From Mallotus nudiflorus (Eukaryota > Streptophyta > Magnoliopsida > Malpighiales > Euphorbiaceae), in assembly GCA_947683625.1 (NCBI GenBank), contig CANTUR010000384.1:248001-312000 (forward strand): 64,000 nucleotides of DNA, written 5' to 3'. The position numbers and the translations under genes are program-made. Positions 48,357 to 60,880 of the stretch are shown here, in pieces (the stretch's first letter is position 1; each line of letters begins with the position of its first letter). The notes beneath the pieces were generated by a model that was not told where the DNA came from, did not search any database, and worked only from the letters and a program-made list of their open reading frames with translations.

Positions 48357-50540
48357 TATACGAACATGGTTAACTTATACCAAACTCATATTCAATCTTA
48401 ATAACCTTGCCAATGATCATTTATAAATCAAGTAAAAAGAAACTTTAATCCCAAACAAGACTCTTAAATAACCTGTACTTTAGAACCTTAATTATAAAGA
48501 ATTAAAAGTTATTTAATATAAACCTAAGATTAACAAAGTCAATTAAAGTCTAAATTAAGTTAGGTTTGAATATACCAAGTTTTCACTTGATAAATCACTA
48601 AAATTCTTTTAAGAACAAAAAAGAAGGACTTTAATATCATAAGAATGAAAATTTAGTTGATAAAACTTCTTCTAAATTAGTGCTACATTGTTATGGCCTT
48701 GATATAAGCATATAAACACCTTAATCCTTGAAGGAATAGGTTTTCTTACTTATTTCTAAAAACTCCTATAAAGAAAAATCTTTAACTAAGAAGAATTCCT
48801 TCAAAATTAGTTCAAATCTAAAAATATAAAATATAAAAAGTTTCCTATTGATCTAGCATTAAATAAGAAGATACAAAAATCCTAACACAACTTGGACTCC
48901 TTTGACTATGACTTTGACTTATTGACCTTGACCTTTCACTTGTTGACTTTTTTACTTAGACTTAGAATATTCTTGAATCTTCTCAAATCTTCCTTATTGA
49001 CTTTAAAGTAGAAAATAACTTAAAATTCATCCAAGATTTTGTACTTGAGTTTATTCATGCGTAAACTTCACAAATTGATGCAAATTCAACCTAAATTAAT
49101 GCTCCAAGCTAAGCTTTTCATGCTCTTTAATTTGTCCAAAATTTTTAAGCATATAGAACATTAATTAATGTATAATTTGCACGTGAACCCTTTTGAGAAT
49201 CATATCATTTTATCTCTAATATAAACAAAGAAACACTGTCAATTAGTGATCCTTTGACTCTAGCCTATACAAAAAGCCCATGAAAAATAAAAAAGGAAGC
49301 CTATGTAAATAAATGCTTAGTTTCACCTAATTAAACACAGAAATTTAAAGAATTCTTTAGCCCTAATCAATTGTGTAAAGAATTGAAAAGCTCAAAAACA
49401 AACAAGAAGAAGCACAAGTATAATTCAGAAAATAGAAGCTCTTGTATACCGAATCATTACATATTCCTAAATCAAACACCCACAAGCAAAAACACCCAAG
49501 AAGTACATTGAATAATCCCTGAATCAAATTAGAAAGAGACACAAAGAATCAAAGAAGAAGAGGCAAATAAGGATTAAATAAATTTGAATCAGATCTGAGT
49601 TAGAATGACAAGCGGTCGATTCCTTGAGCTTATAGAAGCACATGAACAATTGAATAATAAGAATAAGAAGAAGATGATGATGATGGTGAATGAGGGAAAA
49701 GAAGGTGGGAGAAGGAGAAGGAACTTGGAACTAATGAAAAAAAAACGCAATGAATAAGAAGCAAAAGAAAAGGCATGCGTGTAAAATAAAATTAAAAAAG
49801 AACATGTGTGTAATATAATGTAAACATAGAACATTTGATGTTAATGTCCTTTGTTTTTTGGACATTTTTGTAAAAACTTCAATTATTTTTTTAATATTCA
49901 AAATCTGATTGTCACATTAGCAAAATATGTCAATAATACTTAAATTAAAGGTTAGTTACTGAACTCAAACCAATTGAAATTTAATATCTAAAATAAAATT
50001 AGTATAAGAGTAGGTGAACACTGAAATATTTAACCCTATAATTTTTTTTTTTAAGTTCCAAGACATGCTAGACTTCTGCTCATCCCATGCCATGCCGCCG
50101 TACTGGTTTTACTGTTTATCTTTACTGGAAATAGGGTTTCACTCGGGTTCATGTTTCTTTTATTATCAGAAACTATGCTTGTTCGACATTAAACGATACT
50201 AAAATGGACAAACAGGCAGACATCGATCCATTCCTCTACGAAATAAAAAGATAGATAAAATGACACGAGAATCAAAGAAGAAAGAATCCATCAAACCTAA
50301 GCAAGAACAAAGACATCTATTTAGGATAAGGTTGGACACTCCTTGTGCCAGATTGCATCTTTAGAGAGACCCACCCTCCAAAAAAAACCCCAAAAAAACA
50401 ACAATCTCAGATGCTTAACCAGTAAATGGATATTGCTCATATCAAAAAGTACAATCTGCAGCATGGACACAACCATTCGTAGGCCGCAACCACATATTAT
50501 TCTGATAATAAATAATCCAAACTTATTCAGCCATTTGGGA
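48357..50540. other. intergenic DNA, nothing recognised
   Basis: Moderately AT-rich sequence with scattered short frames. The minus-strand frame near 49589-49834 is biased toward Phe, Leu and Ser and is probably chance. A slightly less AT-rich stretch at 50060-50540 could be untranslated or relic sequence, but I cannot name it. Confidence 0.5.
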
Positions 50541-50960
50541 TAGGGATGCGGAGAAATCGAATCGAGCCAAAAACCAAATGAAAAATTAATAATTTCAATT
50601 TGGTTTAATTTATAATTTTTTAAATTGAATGATTTAATTTAAATTGAATTAATTAAACTATTCAAATTTTTTTTATATATATAAGAATTGAAATATTTTA
50701 TAAAAATACTTAATTTATATATATATATATGAATTTAAATATTTTATAAAAATATATGTGATTTGGTGAAAATAGTGGCCAATTTAATCTATAAGGTCCC
50801 AAATTTAAACCTTAAAAATAACAATTTTTTTAATTTCAGTTAATTGAAAAATAAACCGAACTTTAAACCAATTAGTGTGGTTCTTAAACATAAAAAATAT
50901 ATATATATGGAAAAAATATTGGTCAATTGCATAACTGAACTAACTGATTACACAGCCCTA
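50541..50960. mobile_element. possible hAT-like MITE
   Basis: The ends are TAGGGATGCG and, inverted, TAGGGCTGTG (8 of 10). Between them lie AT-rich arms with related inverted phrases (AATTTGGTTTAATTT and the reverse near 50840-50880). GGGATA occurs at both borders (50538-50543 and 50961-50966), overlapping the left end, so the duplication is not clean. About 420 bp, no coding capacity. Confidence 0.4.
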
Positions 50961-52226
50961 GGGATATAGTTTAGTTTTGGGCTTGTTGTGACATTATAAA
51001 TTGGATAAATTTTTGTCTCTTCCAAAAAGTATGGGTATCAAACTGTTGGTTAGCAGAAAAGACACAACTGAAAATGAGACTATTACCCCTACAAATGATC
51101 TGGATAAAGCCCGGTTAGAGGTAAATGAATATGTGTTATTTTACATAAATACTTCTAAGCTCGGAAAAAAAAAAAACAATGACCTCAATTTTTTTCTTTA
51201 TATAAAACTCAACCCAATTTAAACATGCTAAATTCAATTTTGAGAACTATTTTTTTATCATTTTTCTTAAAATGCATGTCATAAATATATATATTAATTA
51301 TTTAATATTCTAAATACATGTCAATTATTAGAGTGTATAATAATATACGTATATGTACTTCCTACTAGATAGATTTGAAGTTAATAGAAGCTACGACTTT
51401 CACTAGTTCCAATTGGTAAAAAAAGCTTCACTAAATCCAAGACTCATGCACGCGAGCCATAAGATTAGCCAGTTTCACATCTCAGATTTAGTTAAGGTAA
51501 TTACTAAAATAAATTAAATTAATTAAAAAATTTTACTGATTTTATAGTTTATTCAAATTAAATAAAATTAATTAAAATTTAATAAATTTTAAATATCGAT
51601 AATTCAAATAAAATAAAGTAACGTCAAATATCAACAACTTTTAAAATCAATTAATAAAAGCTATTTTTATATGAATAATGTTTTAGATTGAAGTTCTCAT
51701 TATATTAAATAGTTGTTGAAAGATATTTACTATTTTTATAGTCACACCTGAATTCAATTAAATTAATTAAAATTTAATAAATTTTGAATAGTTGTGACTC
51801 ACACAAAAATAATCACGTGATAAAATTGAAAATTATTATTAAATTATTTATTAATTGAAAAATATTTACATATAAAAATTTAATTATTAAAATAGATTAT
51901 ATTAAGAGTAGATAACAATGGGAAATTATGAAGTTCCTTTATTTTTTTTTACTTTGTTTTCACTTTACTACTACTATCATTAGATAAAAGTGTATTAAAT
52001 TATCCAATAGTGATTATTAACAAAATAAAAATTATTTTATAAAAATTAAAGTAAACATATATTTCACTGATAACAATTTTTACTTAAAATATTTTGATAT
52101 GAATATATATAAAAAATATTTTGGTCTAAATCATTCGCTTTTTGCTAATTGAGTTCCATGCGTAAAGAATTGCACAACTCATAATGCCCATGAAAAAGAA
52201 GTAACAACCGGCCTTGCTCATTTACC
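50961..52226. other. AT-rich upstream region of the carboxylesterase gene
   Basis: Nothing is recognised as a gene or repeat. It would hold the promoter of the gene at 52327. Confidence 0.5.
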
Positions 52227-52234
52227 TATAAAAA
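52227..52234 (+). promoter_or_regulatory. TATA box of the carboxylesterase gene
   Basis: TATAAAAA lies 100 bp upstream of the ATG at 52327, predicting a transcription start near 52258 and a 5' leader of about 70 bases. Confidence 0.6.
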
Positions 52235-52326
52235 GCCATCAATTTTCCGTAAGTCTTCATTGCAATACTTTCCATATATTTCATTTCTAACAAGCACAAG
52301 CCTACCACAGCATCCAACACACAAAA

Positions 52327-53334
52327 ATGACTCAATATCTTGAGCTTCCGTGGAAGGTCCAGCTAATTGTATACGCTCTCACCTTCACCATTCAAGTCAC
52401 TCGTCGCACCAATGGCACTGTCAGGCGCAGGCTTTCGAGTTTGTTCGATCTCAGGTCACCACCATCCAAGGAACCTATTAAAGGCGTCACAGCTACCGAC
52501 ATCACTGTTGACAGAGCTCGCAACCTCTGGTTCCGCCTCTACACTCCTACTCCAACCAGAAACGCTACTTTGCCGGTTGTTTTCTACTTCCATGGAGGCG
52601 GCTTTTCCTTTTTGGCGGCAGATTCAAAGCCCATGAATGATTTATGCTACTCACTTGCTAACGAACTCTCTGCCCTTGTCATCTCCGTCAATTATCGGCT
52701 TGCTCCGGAGCATCGTTGTCCAGCCCAGTACGAGGATTGTTTCGATGTGGTGAAGTTTATAGACGAAACAGAAATTGAAGGCTTTCCAAGGCATATTGCC
52801 AATCTGAAACAATGTTTTCTTGCAGGAGACAGTGCAGGAGGCAACATTGTTCATCATGTTCAGGTAAATGCTAATGAACATGAATTTCGCAGCATAAAAC
52901 TTATAGGAAACGTGCTGATCCAGCCATTTTTTGGGGGCCAAGAACGAACTGAAGCTGAAATGAATCTTGAAGGAAAAGTTCCACTCGTTAATATGGAGCG
53001 AACTGACTGGATGTGGAAGGCTTTCTTGCAGGAGACGGAGTCGGAATTGGGTAGAGACCATCCTGCAGCAAATGTTTTCGGGCCATATGCTGCTGACATA
53101 TCACGAATAAAGATTCCAGCAAGTATTGTTTTTGTTGGAGGATATGATCCACTGAAAGATTGGCAAAAGAGGTACTACGAGGGACTGAAGAAATCTGGAA
53201 AAGAAGCATATTTGCATGAGTATTCTAACGCTTTCCATTCATTTTATGCGCATCCTGAGCTGCCTGAGTTTTCTTGGTTCATCAGGGACTTGAAAGATTT
53301 TGTGCAGAAGCAAATAGCAGCAGCCAATAATTGA
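52327..53334 (+). CDS. CXE18: carboxylesterase, plant CXE18-like (alpha/beta hydrolase, GID1/HSL-like family)
   Basis: A single intronless frame of 335 residues, the usual length of plant CXE proteins. The alpha/beta-hydrolase-3 features are complete: oxyanion-hole motif HGGG at 89-92, YRLAPEH near 123-129, nucleophile Ser169 in GDSAGGN, Asp274 in GGYDPLKD and His304 in NAFHSF. The His is present, unlike the non-catalytic gibberellin receptor GID1, so this should be an active esterase; the substrate is unknown. The sequence closely recalls Arabidopsis CXE18 (LWFRLYTP, NYRLAPEHR, QPFFGG.ERTEAE, RTDW.WKA, DPLKDWQ). No convincing signal peptide is seen, although residues 9-24 are fairly hydrophobic; a cytosolic protein is likely. 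The ATG follows ACACAAAA, a good plant context, 100 bp after a TATA box. It is the only intact host gene in the window. Confidence 0.95.
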   Translation: MTQYLELPWKVQLIVYALTFTIQVTRRTNGTVRRRLSSLFDLRSPPSKEPIKGVTATDITVDRARNLWFRLYTPTPTRNATLPVVFYFHGGGFSFLAADSKPMNDLCYSLANELSALVISVNYRLAPEHRCPAQYEDCFDVVKFIDETEIEGFPRHIANLKQCFLAGDSAGGNIVHHVQVNANEHEFRSIKLIGNVLIQPFFGGQERTEAEMNLEGKVPLVNMERTDWMWKAFLQETESELGRDHPAANVFGPYAADISRIKIPASIVFVGGYDPLKDWQKRYYEGLKKSGKEAYLHEYSNAFHSFYAHPELPEFSWFIRDLKDFVQKQIAAANN

Positions 53335-53522
53335 TCAACGTTTTTTTTTTCTTGATTTCCTTGTGTTTAAAGTATGATCTATGAGTTCACCTGCTACATT
53401 ACGTATATGTCAGTTTCCTTGTACATCCAATTCAAGTTGTACATGTGGTGTGGGCTTTATGCTATATTCAATTATTAAAGTAAATGAATACAATGTAATT
53501 GGTCCAAAGAAAAAATTAATGA

Positions 53523-53528
53523 AATAAA
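53523..53528 (+). terminator. possible poly(A) signal of the carboxylesterase gene
   Basis: AATAAA lies about 190 bp after the stop codon. Other A-rich near-matches occur between 53475 and 53550, so the exact site is uncertain. Confidence 0.4.
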
Positions 53529-53549
53529 GAAAGTATTAAAAAATAAAAG

Positions 53550-54930
53550 AAATGAGTGCAATTTTCATCCTTTCCTATAATTTCGCATTGTGGCAAAATT
53601 AGCGTCCTAATTTTTTACGACATTTAAGTATCTGAATTTTATATTTTATACATTTAGTATCCTATCATCTAATATTGTTATTATTTTATATAAAAATATT
53701 AATATAATATTAAATTTCAATTATAAATTTTATCAAATCAATCTAACTAGTTAATTATTTTTAAAAATATTATAAATTTATTTTAAAGATTATTTCTTTT
53801 TATTTATAATAGAATTAAAAATACATCTAACCTTAATTTATTATGAGTTCATTGCAGTTAATTAAACATTATATCGCTTTATATATGACTTTAATATTGC
53901 AAATCCATACTATTTTAACAATAAAGTATAAATTTTGAATGGTATTTTTTCAAATGGTATTAAAGTGTATAAAATATAAAACATAAGTACTTAAATATTG
54001 TAAAACAATCATGGGACTAATTTTACTAAAAGGTAAAACCACAAAAATCAATTTTATACTTATCCCAAAATGAAATTAGCACATAAAAAATATTGAGATA
54101 ATGGTCAAATCGCACCCTCAATTTTATCCTAAAATTCACATGTAACCTTTATTTTTTTGGTCCCAATAGAATTCTTTTTATTAATATTAGACTATATCAA
54201 ACCTGTTTCTAAAGAATTTTTATAATTAAATCCTATATTAAAGAAAATTTTAATTTAATGAGTGATTAATAAAATTTAGTTTAAAAATAAAGAGAATTGA
54301 TTAAATTTCCTTCATATGTACACTTGTAATGTTTTTAAAATCTTTTAAAATTTTAAGTCCATGGAAATTTTTTTTTTAATTTTTAAAAATTTAAAAAAGT
54401 TAAAAATATTTTCTATTGACTTAAACAATCAATTAATGTACATTTTAAAAAAAAACTTGAATTTTCTATAAATTTAATAATTTAAAAAAAATTCTATTTA
54501 TATAAAAGTTTTAAAATCAAGTTATATATATTTACAAATAAAAAAAATCTATAAGCTTAAAAAAATTTCAAAATGTTTTTATAAATTTTAAAATTTTTAA
54601 AAAATACTTTTATATGCTAAAAAAATTAAAAAAAAAAAGTTGCATTTAAATGATTTACATTTTAAAAGATATTTCACCAATTTTCCTTGTTAATCGAGCT
54701 AATTTTTATTGATAAAATATAGAAATTAAATTTTCTCTAATTTATAGAATTTAATTGCAAAAGTTCCTTAAAGAAGATCCAATAATGTCTTATTTTAAAA
54801 GAAAAAGGCCATATTGATATTTAAAAAAAATCATATATAAACTTTAAAGTAACTTATTTCATAAATATTTGTGGATCAATATGTTGAATAGACTTGAACT
54901 TTTTTTTTTTTACCTAGAACAAACTATATA
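53550..54930. other. AT-rich intergenic DNA
   Basis: I see no gene. It contains many A and T runs. Confidence 0.6.
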
Positions 54931-55632
54931 AATATATGTATCGAAGAGTGCATCACTCTTATTTAAACATCCTTTTTAATAATTATAATTGTCAACATAT
55001 TAGTATGTTAGCAGAGAAAGAAAATACCTATATAATCTAAGTTGACCATCATACTCGCTAATCGATAAGATTCACTAGATTCTTTTGGGACCCAAAGATA
55101 GATCCCAAGGGATTTATTCCCTTCGGTTTTGAGGGAAGATCAATTCCGCAATTTCATACTCTTCACCACCTTATCGACCCTAGACGAGGATGCTCTTATT
55201 TAAATTGTGAGTTAATAAGAATTTTATGCACTATACTATTTCAAATTACAAGAGGATTTGCTTTTGGAGAAGAGGTTTTGATTCAGAAAATTTTAAAATG
55301 GCTTTAAACCATATAGTTAATAATTAAGCTAAACTAAACCCATTAAACTAATTAAGAAAACTATAAAATAAAGAAATAAACAGTTATAAGATGTGTTTAA
55401 AAAAAAAAAAAAACAAAGTATAATATGAGTTCATTTATATTCTCCTAAACTTATAGATTTTATCATTTTTAATAATTATCTAATTATGTTTGGTTTAAAT
55501 TTTTCAACTATATATAATAAATTGGTGGTATTGGAATACTAAATTTTATCCTTCACACTTAAGTTTGTGAGACTCGTTATACATGATGGCTCACGAAAAT
55601 AATTTAAAAACAATGCTAACAACTAATTTTTC
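54931..55632 (+). repeat. direct repeat of about 0.7 kb, copy 1
   Basis: It shares the order GTATCGAAGAGTGCATCACT, TTTTGGGACCCA, AAGGGATTTATTCCCTTC, GAGGTTTTGATTCAGAAAAT and AACAATGCTAACAACTAA with copy 2 about 1.52 kb downstream. No coding region is seen. The 820 bp between the copies is plain AT-rich DNA. Confidence 0.8.
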
Positions 55633-56451
55633 AAGTATTGATAATTTAACATAATTTTACAAATTTTATTATATTAAATTTAATAAATAAATAATTAAAA
55701 TCAAAATAATAAATTTTATGAAAATAAGAAAAGTATATAATTTGTTTTAAAAGTAGATATTTTTATAAATTAAAAATTAATAAATAAAAAGAGAGCATAT
55801 AATTTATTTGAAAGTATATTTTTTATAATAAAAATAGTATAATTATCATTTTTAGATATTTTTATAAAATTTAAAAAAATAGTTAAAATTAAATTAATTA
55901 ATATTTATCAATTAATTATTAGTTGAACTTAAAAAATTATATTAAATTAATTTTTGAGTAAATAAAATTATTAATATTAAAAATATTGAAAAAATAAAGT
56001 ATCATAACTCAAATAAAAATTTACTAAATTTGTAATAAATAATAAATTTAATGAGTTATAATATTTAAATTGTTTTTTAAAGAAAATATAACTCTTATTA
56101 TTTTTATTTCTTATTAAAAAAAACTAATGATTTTTTATTATCTTATGATTAATTATAATCATAATATTTTTTTTCTATATGAAATTAGTTTTAGAGTTGA
56201 GAAAAATTATTTTTAAAAATTATTGAAGGAATATCATATAATTACTTAAGTAAAAAATTTATAAAAGTTGTAATAAATTATAACTATATTAAGTTAATAT
56301 TAAATTTCTAAATAAATAACATTATTATTATTTTAAAAACTTTATTTAATAATAATATTATTATTATTATGTTTAATTTATTATTTATTAATATATCACG
56401 AATCTAATAAATTTTTTATTCACATATAAAACATATAGTTGTTTATTAATA

Positions 56452-57152
56452 TAAATCTACGTATCAAACAGTGCATCACTCTTATTTAAATATTCCTTTT
56501 AACAATTATAATTGATAGCATATTAGCATGTTAGTATTAGTATGATAGCAGAGAAAAGAGAATACCTACATAATCTAAATGGACAACCACACTCATTAAT
56601 CGATGGGATCCACTAGATCCTTTTGGGACCCAGAGGTAGATCCTAAGGGATTTATTCCCTTCAATTTTGAAGGAAGATCGAATCGGAGACTCCTCACCAC
56701 CTAACTCATCCGAGACGATACTGTTTTATTTAAATTGTGAGTTAATAAGAATTTTATTACAAGAGTATTTTGCTTTTGGAGAAGAGGTTTTGATTCAGAA
56801 AATTTTTAAATGGTTTTAAACCATGTAGTTAATAATTAACCTAAACTAAACACATTAAAATAATTAAGAAAACTATAAAATAAAGAAATAAATAATTGTA
56901 AAATGTGTTTTTTTTTTTAAAAAAAAAAAAAACAAAGTATGATATGAGTTCATTTTTATTCTCCTAAACTTATACGTTTTATCATTTTTAAGTCTAATTA
57001 TGTTTGGTTTAAATTTTCAACTATATATAATAAATTGGTACCATATATAACTTCTTGCTTTGAAAAATTTTATCCTTCACACTTAAATTTGTGAAGACTC
57101 ATTATATATGATGGCTCACAAAAATAATTTAAAAACAATGCTAACAACTAAC
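56452..57152 (+). repeat. direct repeat of about 0.7 kb, copy 2
   Basis: The partner of 54931-55632, with short indels including one near 56520 that adds TTAGTATTAGTATG. The two could be LTRs of a small element or a tandem duplication; neither copy has clear TG...CA ends. Confidence 0.8.
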
Positions 57153-57477
57153 TTTTATTAACAACTAATTTTTTACTTCAACTCTCCAATGTTTTTGGGT
57201 TTGTAATGTGATAAATGACTGGATGGTGTCTAGTATTTATGTCCATCACAAAATGAATCCTAGTGTGATGAAGATTCATCACAACTAGTAGACAAGCTCA
57301 AATTACTGTATAAAGAAAAGTAACTATTTGACTGAATATAAGAGATTGCCAAAGCAGGACTACTAGACAATCATAAATCATTCATTCTTCTTAAAAAGCT
57401 AGAGTTTGTTTGAAATCATGATTTATGTTTACATAATGGCACACGATGTTGCAACCTCAACGGCATTGCTTGCAACC

Positions 57478-57600
57478 TTAGCGGCTAGCATTGTTTGCAA
57501 TATCATACAAGTTCAGTGCTGAGTTGACAACAGTGCTTGCAAAGTTCACCGTAATCCCCAGCGTAGCTATTAGAATCACATCCCTCGTCGTTATGTTGCT
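57478..57600 (-). pseudogene. possible orphan exon, 40 codons, unknown family
   Basis: Minus strand after a splice-acceptor-like AATTTCAG: the frame opens SNITTRDVILIATLGITV and closes SALNLYDIANNASR before TAA. The composition is less AT-rich than the surroundings and the peptide looks like a real protein end with a hydrophobic stretch. I do not recognise it. No upstream exon is seen nearby. Confidence 0.3.
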
Positions 57601-57730
57601 CTGAAATTCATAACATTTACAAATTAGTCTTGAGGAGAATTCAAGTAGCTGGGTTCATTTCTTTTAGGGAAAATGATTCCATTTATCCAAACTATAAATC
57701 AATTTTCTATATAATTTTATCTTTTAATTT

Positions 57731-57959
57731 AGGGAAAGGGTGCAAATACCTCATTAATATTTTGACATAATCACATATACATCATTAATATTTTTAGGGA
57801 TTCAATTACACCATTAACATTATAAAATTGGGTCATATAAGCACCCTCATTTCCGTTAAACACTAATTGTCATCTGCATGACTTGTGGGGCTAAAAAACA
57901 TTAATGGTTCATATGCGATTAGGTCAAGACATCTAAGGGGTATTTGCACATTTTTCCTA
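57731..57959. mobile_element. foldback MITE, left copy
   Basis: About 230 bp with inverted ends: AGGGAAAGGGTGCAAATACC at the left and, inverted, AGGAAAAATGTGCAAATACC at the right (17 of 20). Inverted similarity continues inward (TCATTAATATTTTGAC against GTCTTGACC-type sequence). No coding capacity; superfamily unknown. Confidence 0.65.
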
Positions 57960-58208
57960 TATTATTATAACTTGATATTTTTTTGGTAAACTATCACTAT
58001 TTTTTGTTAATTTAAAATTATTTTATGTAAAAATAGTTAAAATAATTTCAATTTGTATAATTAGAAATATTATAAAATTAATTTCATAAAATTTGTTAGT
58101 TTTGATTTTAATTATTTACTTATTAAATTTAATAAAGTAAAACTTATAAAATTATGTTATTTAATTTGATTTATATTTGATAAAATATATGTAAACCTAA
58201 TTAAAAAA

Positions 58209-58267
<59 letters not shown>
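58209..58267. repeat. (AT)n microsatellite
   Basis: About 59 bp of uninterrupted AT between two direct copies (58059-58203 and 58268-58430) of a 150-165 bp block. Confidence 0.9.
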
Positions 58268-58271
<4 letters not shown>

Positions 58272-58439
58272 GAAATACTATAAAATTAATTTCATAAAAT
58301 TTGTTAGTTTTGATTTTAATTATTTACTTATTAAATTTAAAAAAGTAAAACTTATAAAATTATGTTATTTAATTTGATTTATATTTGATAAAATATATGT
58401 AAACCTAATTAAAATAGAATATATATATATATTATTATT

Positions 58440-58905
58440 ACTAATATTTAATTAATTTGATTTTGTTGGAAACATATTTTAAATTAAATTAGAATTATAT
58501 GTTAAGTAATCTCATTTTTATTAGAGATAAAATAGAAGTTAACTTAATTAGAACAGGAAATATATTTTCAATTAAAATAGAATTACATTCTAATTATTTT
58601 AATTTTTAGAAATAAAATAGAATTTAACCTAACATACTTTCAATTATATTAAAATTAAAATTATATTTTAATTAATTTAATTTTTATTATAGATAAAATA
58701 CAAGTTGACCTAATTATAATAGAAAATATACTTTCAATTAAACTAAAATTTTTATTACAGATAATATAAAAATTAACCTAGTTAAAATAGGAAACATGCT
58801 TTTAATTAATTTAATTTTTATTAGGGTTAAAATAGAAGTTACCTGAAATAGACTTTTAATAAAACTAAACTTATATTTTAATTAATTTAATTTTTTTATT
58901 AGTAA
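58440..58905. repeat. degenerate tandem repeat of about 90-100 bp units
   Basis: Units follow the pattern TTTAATTTTTATTAGAGAT, AAAATAGAAGTTAACCTAAT and ACTTTCAATTAAACTAAAAT, repeated about five times with drift. Confidence 0.55.
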
Positions 58906-59471
58906 ATAACTAAATTGTTCAAGCATTATATAATTATGCCCCCTCCCCCCTTTTTCATACATTTACATATAATATAGATATTTAGTTAATGTGATAGTAA
59001 GTCTCATCAATAGTGCCATCTAAAATTCTACATCAACACCTTCCATACTCAATTATGACCAAATTAATTTTTGGTTAAAATTACTACTGATTTGTTAAAT
59101 TTTAAATTTTTATCAAGATTTTAAAAGTGGATTAAAATCACAAAAAGTTAAAAAATTTTGAATTTTTTAGATCAAGAGAACTTTATATAATTAATCAAAA
59201 TTTTACCGTCCTACATCTAATTTTTGTATTATAAAGTCTACTTATATTTTATCAAATATAAATCAAATTAAATAATATAATTTTATAAGTCTTACTATAT
59301 TAAAGTTTATAAGTAAATAATTAAAATCAAAACTAACAAATTTTATGAAATTAATTTTATAGTATTTCTAATTATATAAATTGAAATTATTTTAACTATT
59401 TTTATGTAAAATAATTTTAAATTAACAAAAAATAATGATAGTTTATAAAAATATATCAAGTTATAATAAAA

Positions 59472-59700
59472 TAGAGAAAAGATGTAAATACTCCTTTGAT
59501 ATTTTAACCTAATTGCAGATAAATCATTAATATTTTTAGGCTCCACAAGCCATGTAAATGGCTATTAGTATCTAACGGAGAAATGTGCTTATATAATCAA
59601 ATTTTATAATGTTAAGAGTGTAATTGAATCCTAAAAAATATTAATGATTTTATCTGCTGTTAAGTTAAAATATTAAAGGGGAATCTGCAATATTTTCCTT
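59472..59700. mobile_element. foldback MITE, right copy (inverted relative to left)
   Basis: It has the same outer and inner blocks as 57731-57959, more diverged: GATGTAAATACTCCTTTGAT at one end and AAAGGGGAATCTGC near the other. Confidence 0.5.
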
Positions 59701-59706
59701 TAATTT

Positions 59707-60477
59707 ATATAGATTTAAACAGTTAATTTTTTTTATTTCTTTCAATTGACATATGTAATTGATGATGTCACTTGCTAACATGTGTACTAACAAGGCAAGT
59801 ACATGTGAGTAAATATAACTGAAAATCAAATCAATTTGGTTTGATTTAAGTTGTAAAAAAATTTAGTTTAATTTTTACTTTAAAGAACTAATAGTTTAGT
59901 TCGATTTTAATTATAAAAAATCTAATTAAACCGTACTGAATTAAATTTCTAAAATATTTGAAATTATATGATGTTTATGGTTCGATTTGATTGGTTAATC
60001 ACTAATACTTTATTTAAAATAAATCAACAATATCATTTTTAAATATTTAAAACTCTTAATGAAATTATCTAACACAAAAAATTCAAGCCAAAATTATTTA
60101 TATTTATTTTAGAAAATCTGTTTGGTTGATTTTCTAAAAAATTAATAAATAAAATAAGTATAAAAACTAACAATAATATATCTCATAAATATTATTAAAA
60201 TAGTACAAATTACATAAATTTAATATGCTTAAAATTGCAAAAATAAAAAAAATCAAACCAAATAAATTAACCTAACCAAACCAATTGATTTAATTCAATT
60301 TTGATCTTTATTAATTTCAATTTAGTTATTTTTAAATATTTTCAGTTTATTTTAGTTTCATAAAATAATCATTTAAATACTGAGATTTACTAAAAAAAAA
60401 TTTATTAATACTTTTTATAATATTTAAAATTTTTAAATATTTTTATAATTTAACATATAACTATTTAACTACTTAAA
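59707..60477. other. AT-rich DNA, possible foldback remnant
   Basis: Phrases such as ATCAATTTGGTTTGATTT (59828) recur in inverted form near 60270-60300, which suggests an old small inverted-repeat element, but its ends cannot be set. Confidence 0.3.
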
Positions 60478-60819
60478 TGTAATAATCCATAATTTTAAAT
60501 TATTTTAATATACATCAAGATATGCCATGTTAACAAATTTGAAATTTATATTTATTTATTTTATTATTTTGTGGTTAATAATTATTATTTTATGTTAAAT
60601 TATATTTTCTACATAAATATTTTATTTTAAAATCTTATTATTTTAAACATTTAATTTATGTTATTAATGTTTATTATTTTAGATAGTATTATTTTAATAA
60701 TATTAATTTTAGTGCATTATTATTTTAATATTATTATTTTTATTAAATTACATTATTTGTATCATTATTATTATCATTTATTGTTAATTTATTTTATGTA
60801 TATATGTTAATGTATGTGT

Positions 60820-60880
<61 letters not shown>

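Larger units (their letters stand above)
57731..59700. repeat. large inverted repeat, arms of about 470 bp
   Basis: The left arm 57731-58203 is matched in reverse complement by about 59235-59700, including the MITE and the following AT-rich DNA (for example AAAATAGTTAAAATAATTTC and TTCATAAAATTTGTTAG). The centre of about 1 kb holds a TA microsatellite, a partial direct copy of the arm (58268-58430) and degenerate tandem repeats. Confidence 0.75.

Noticed and set aside
52651..53209. Minus-strand frames of 136, 79 and 73 codons
   Set aside because: They overlap the carboxylesterase gene in antisense and have no recognisable features.
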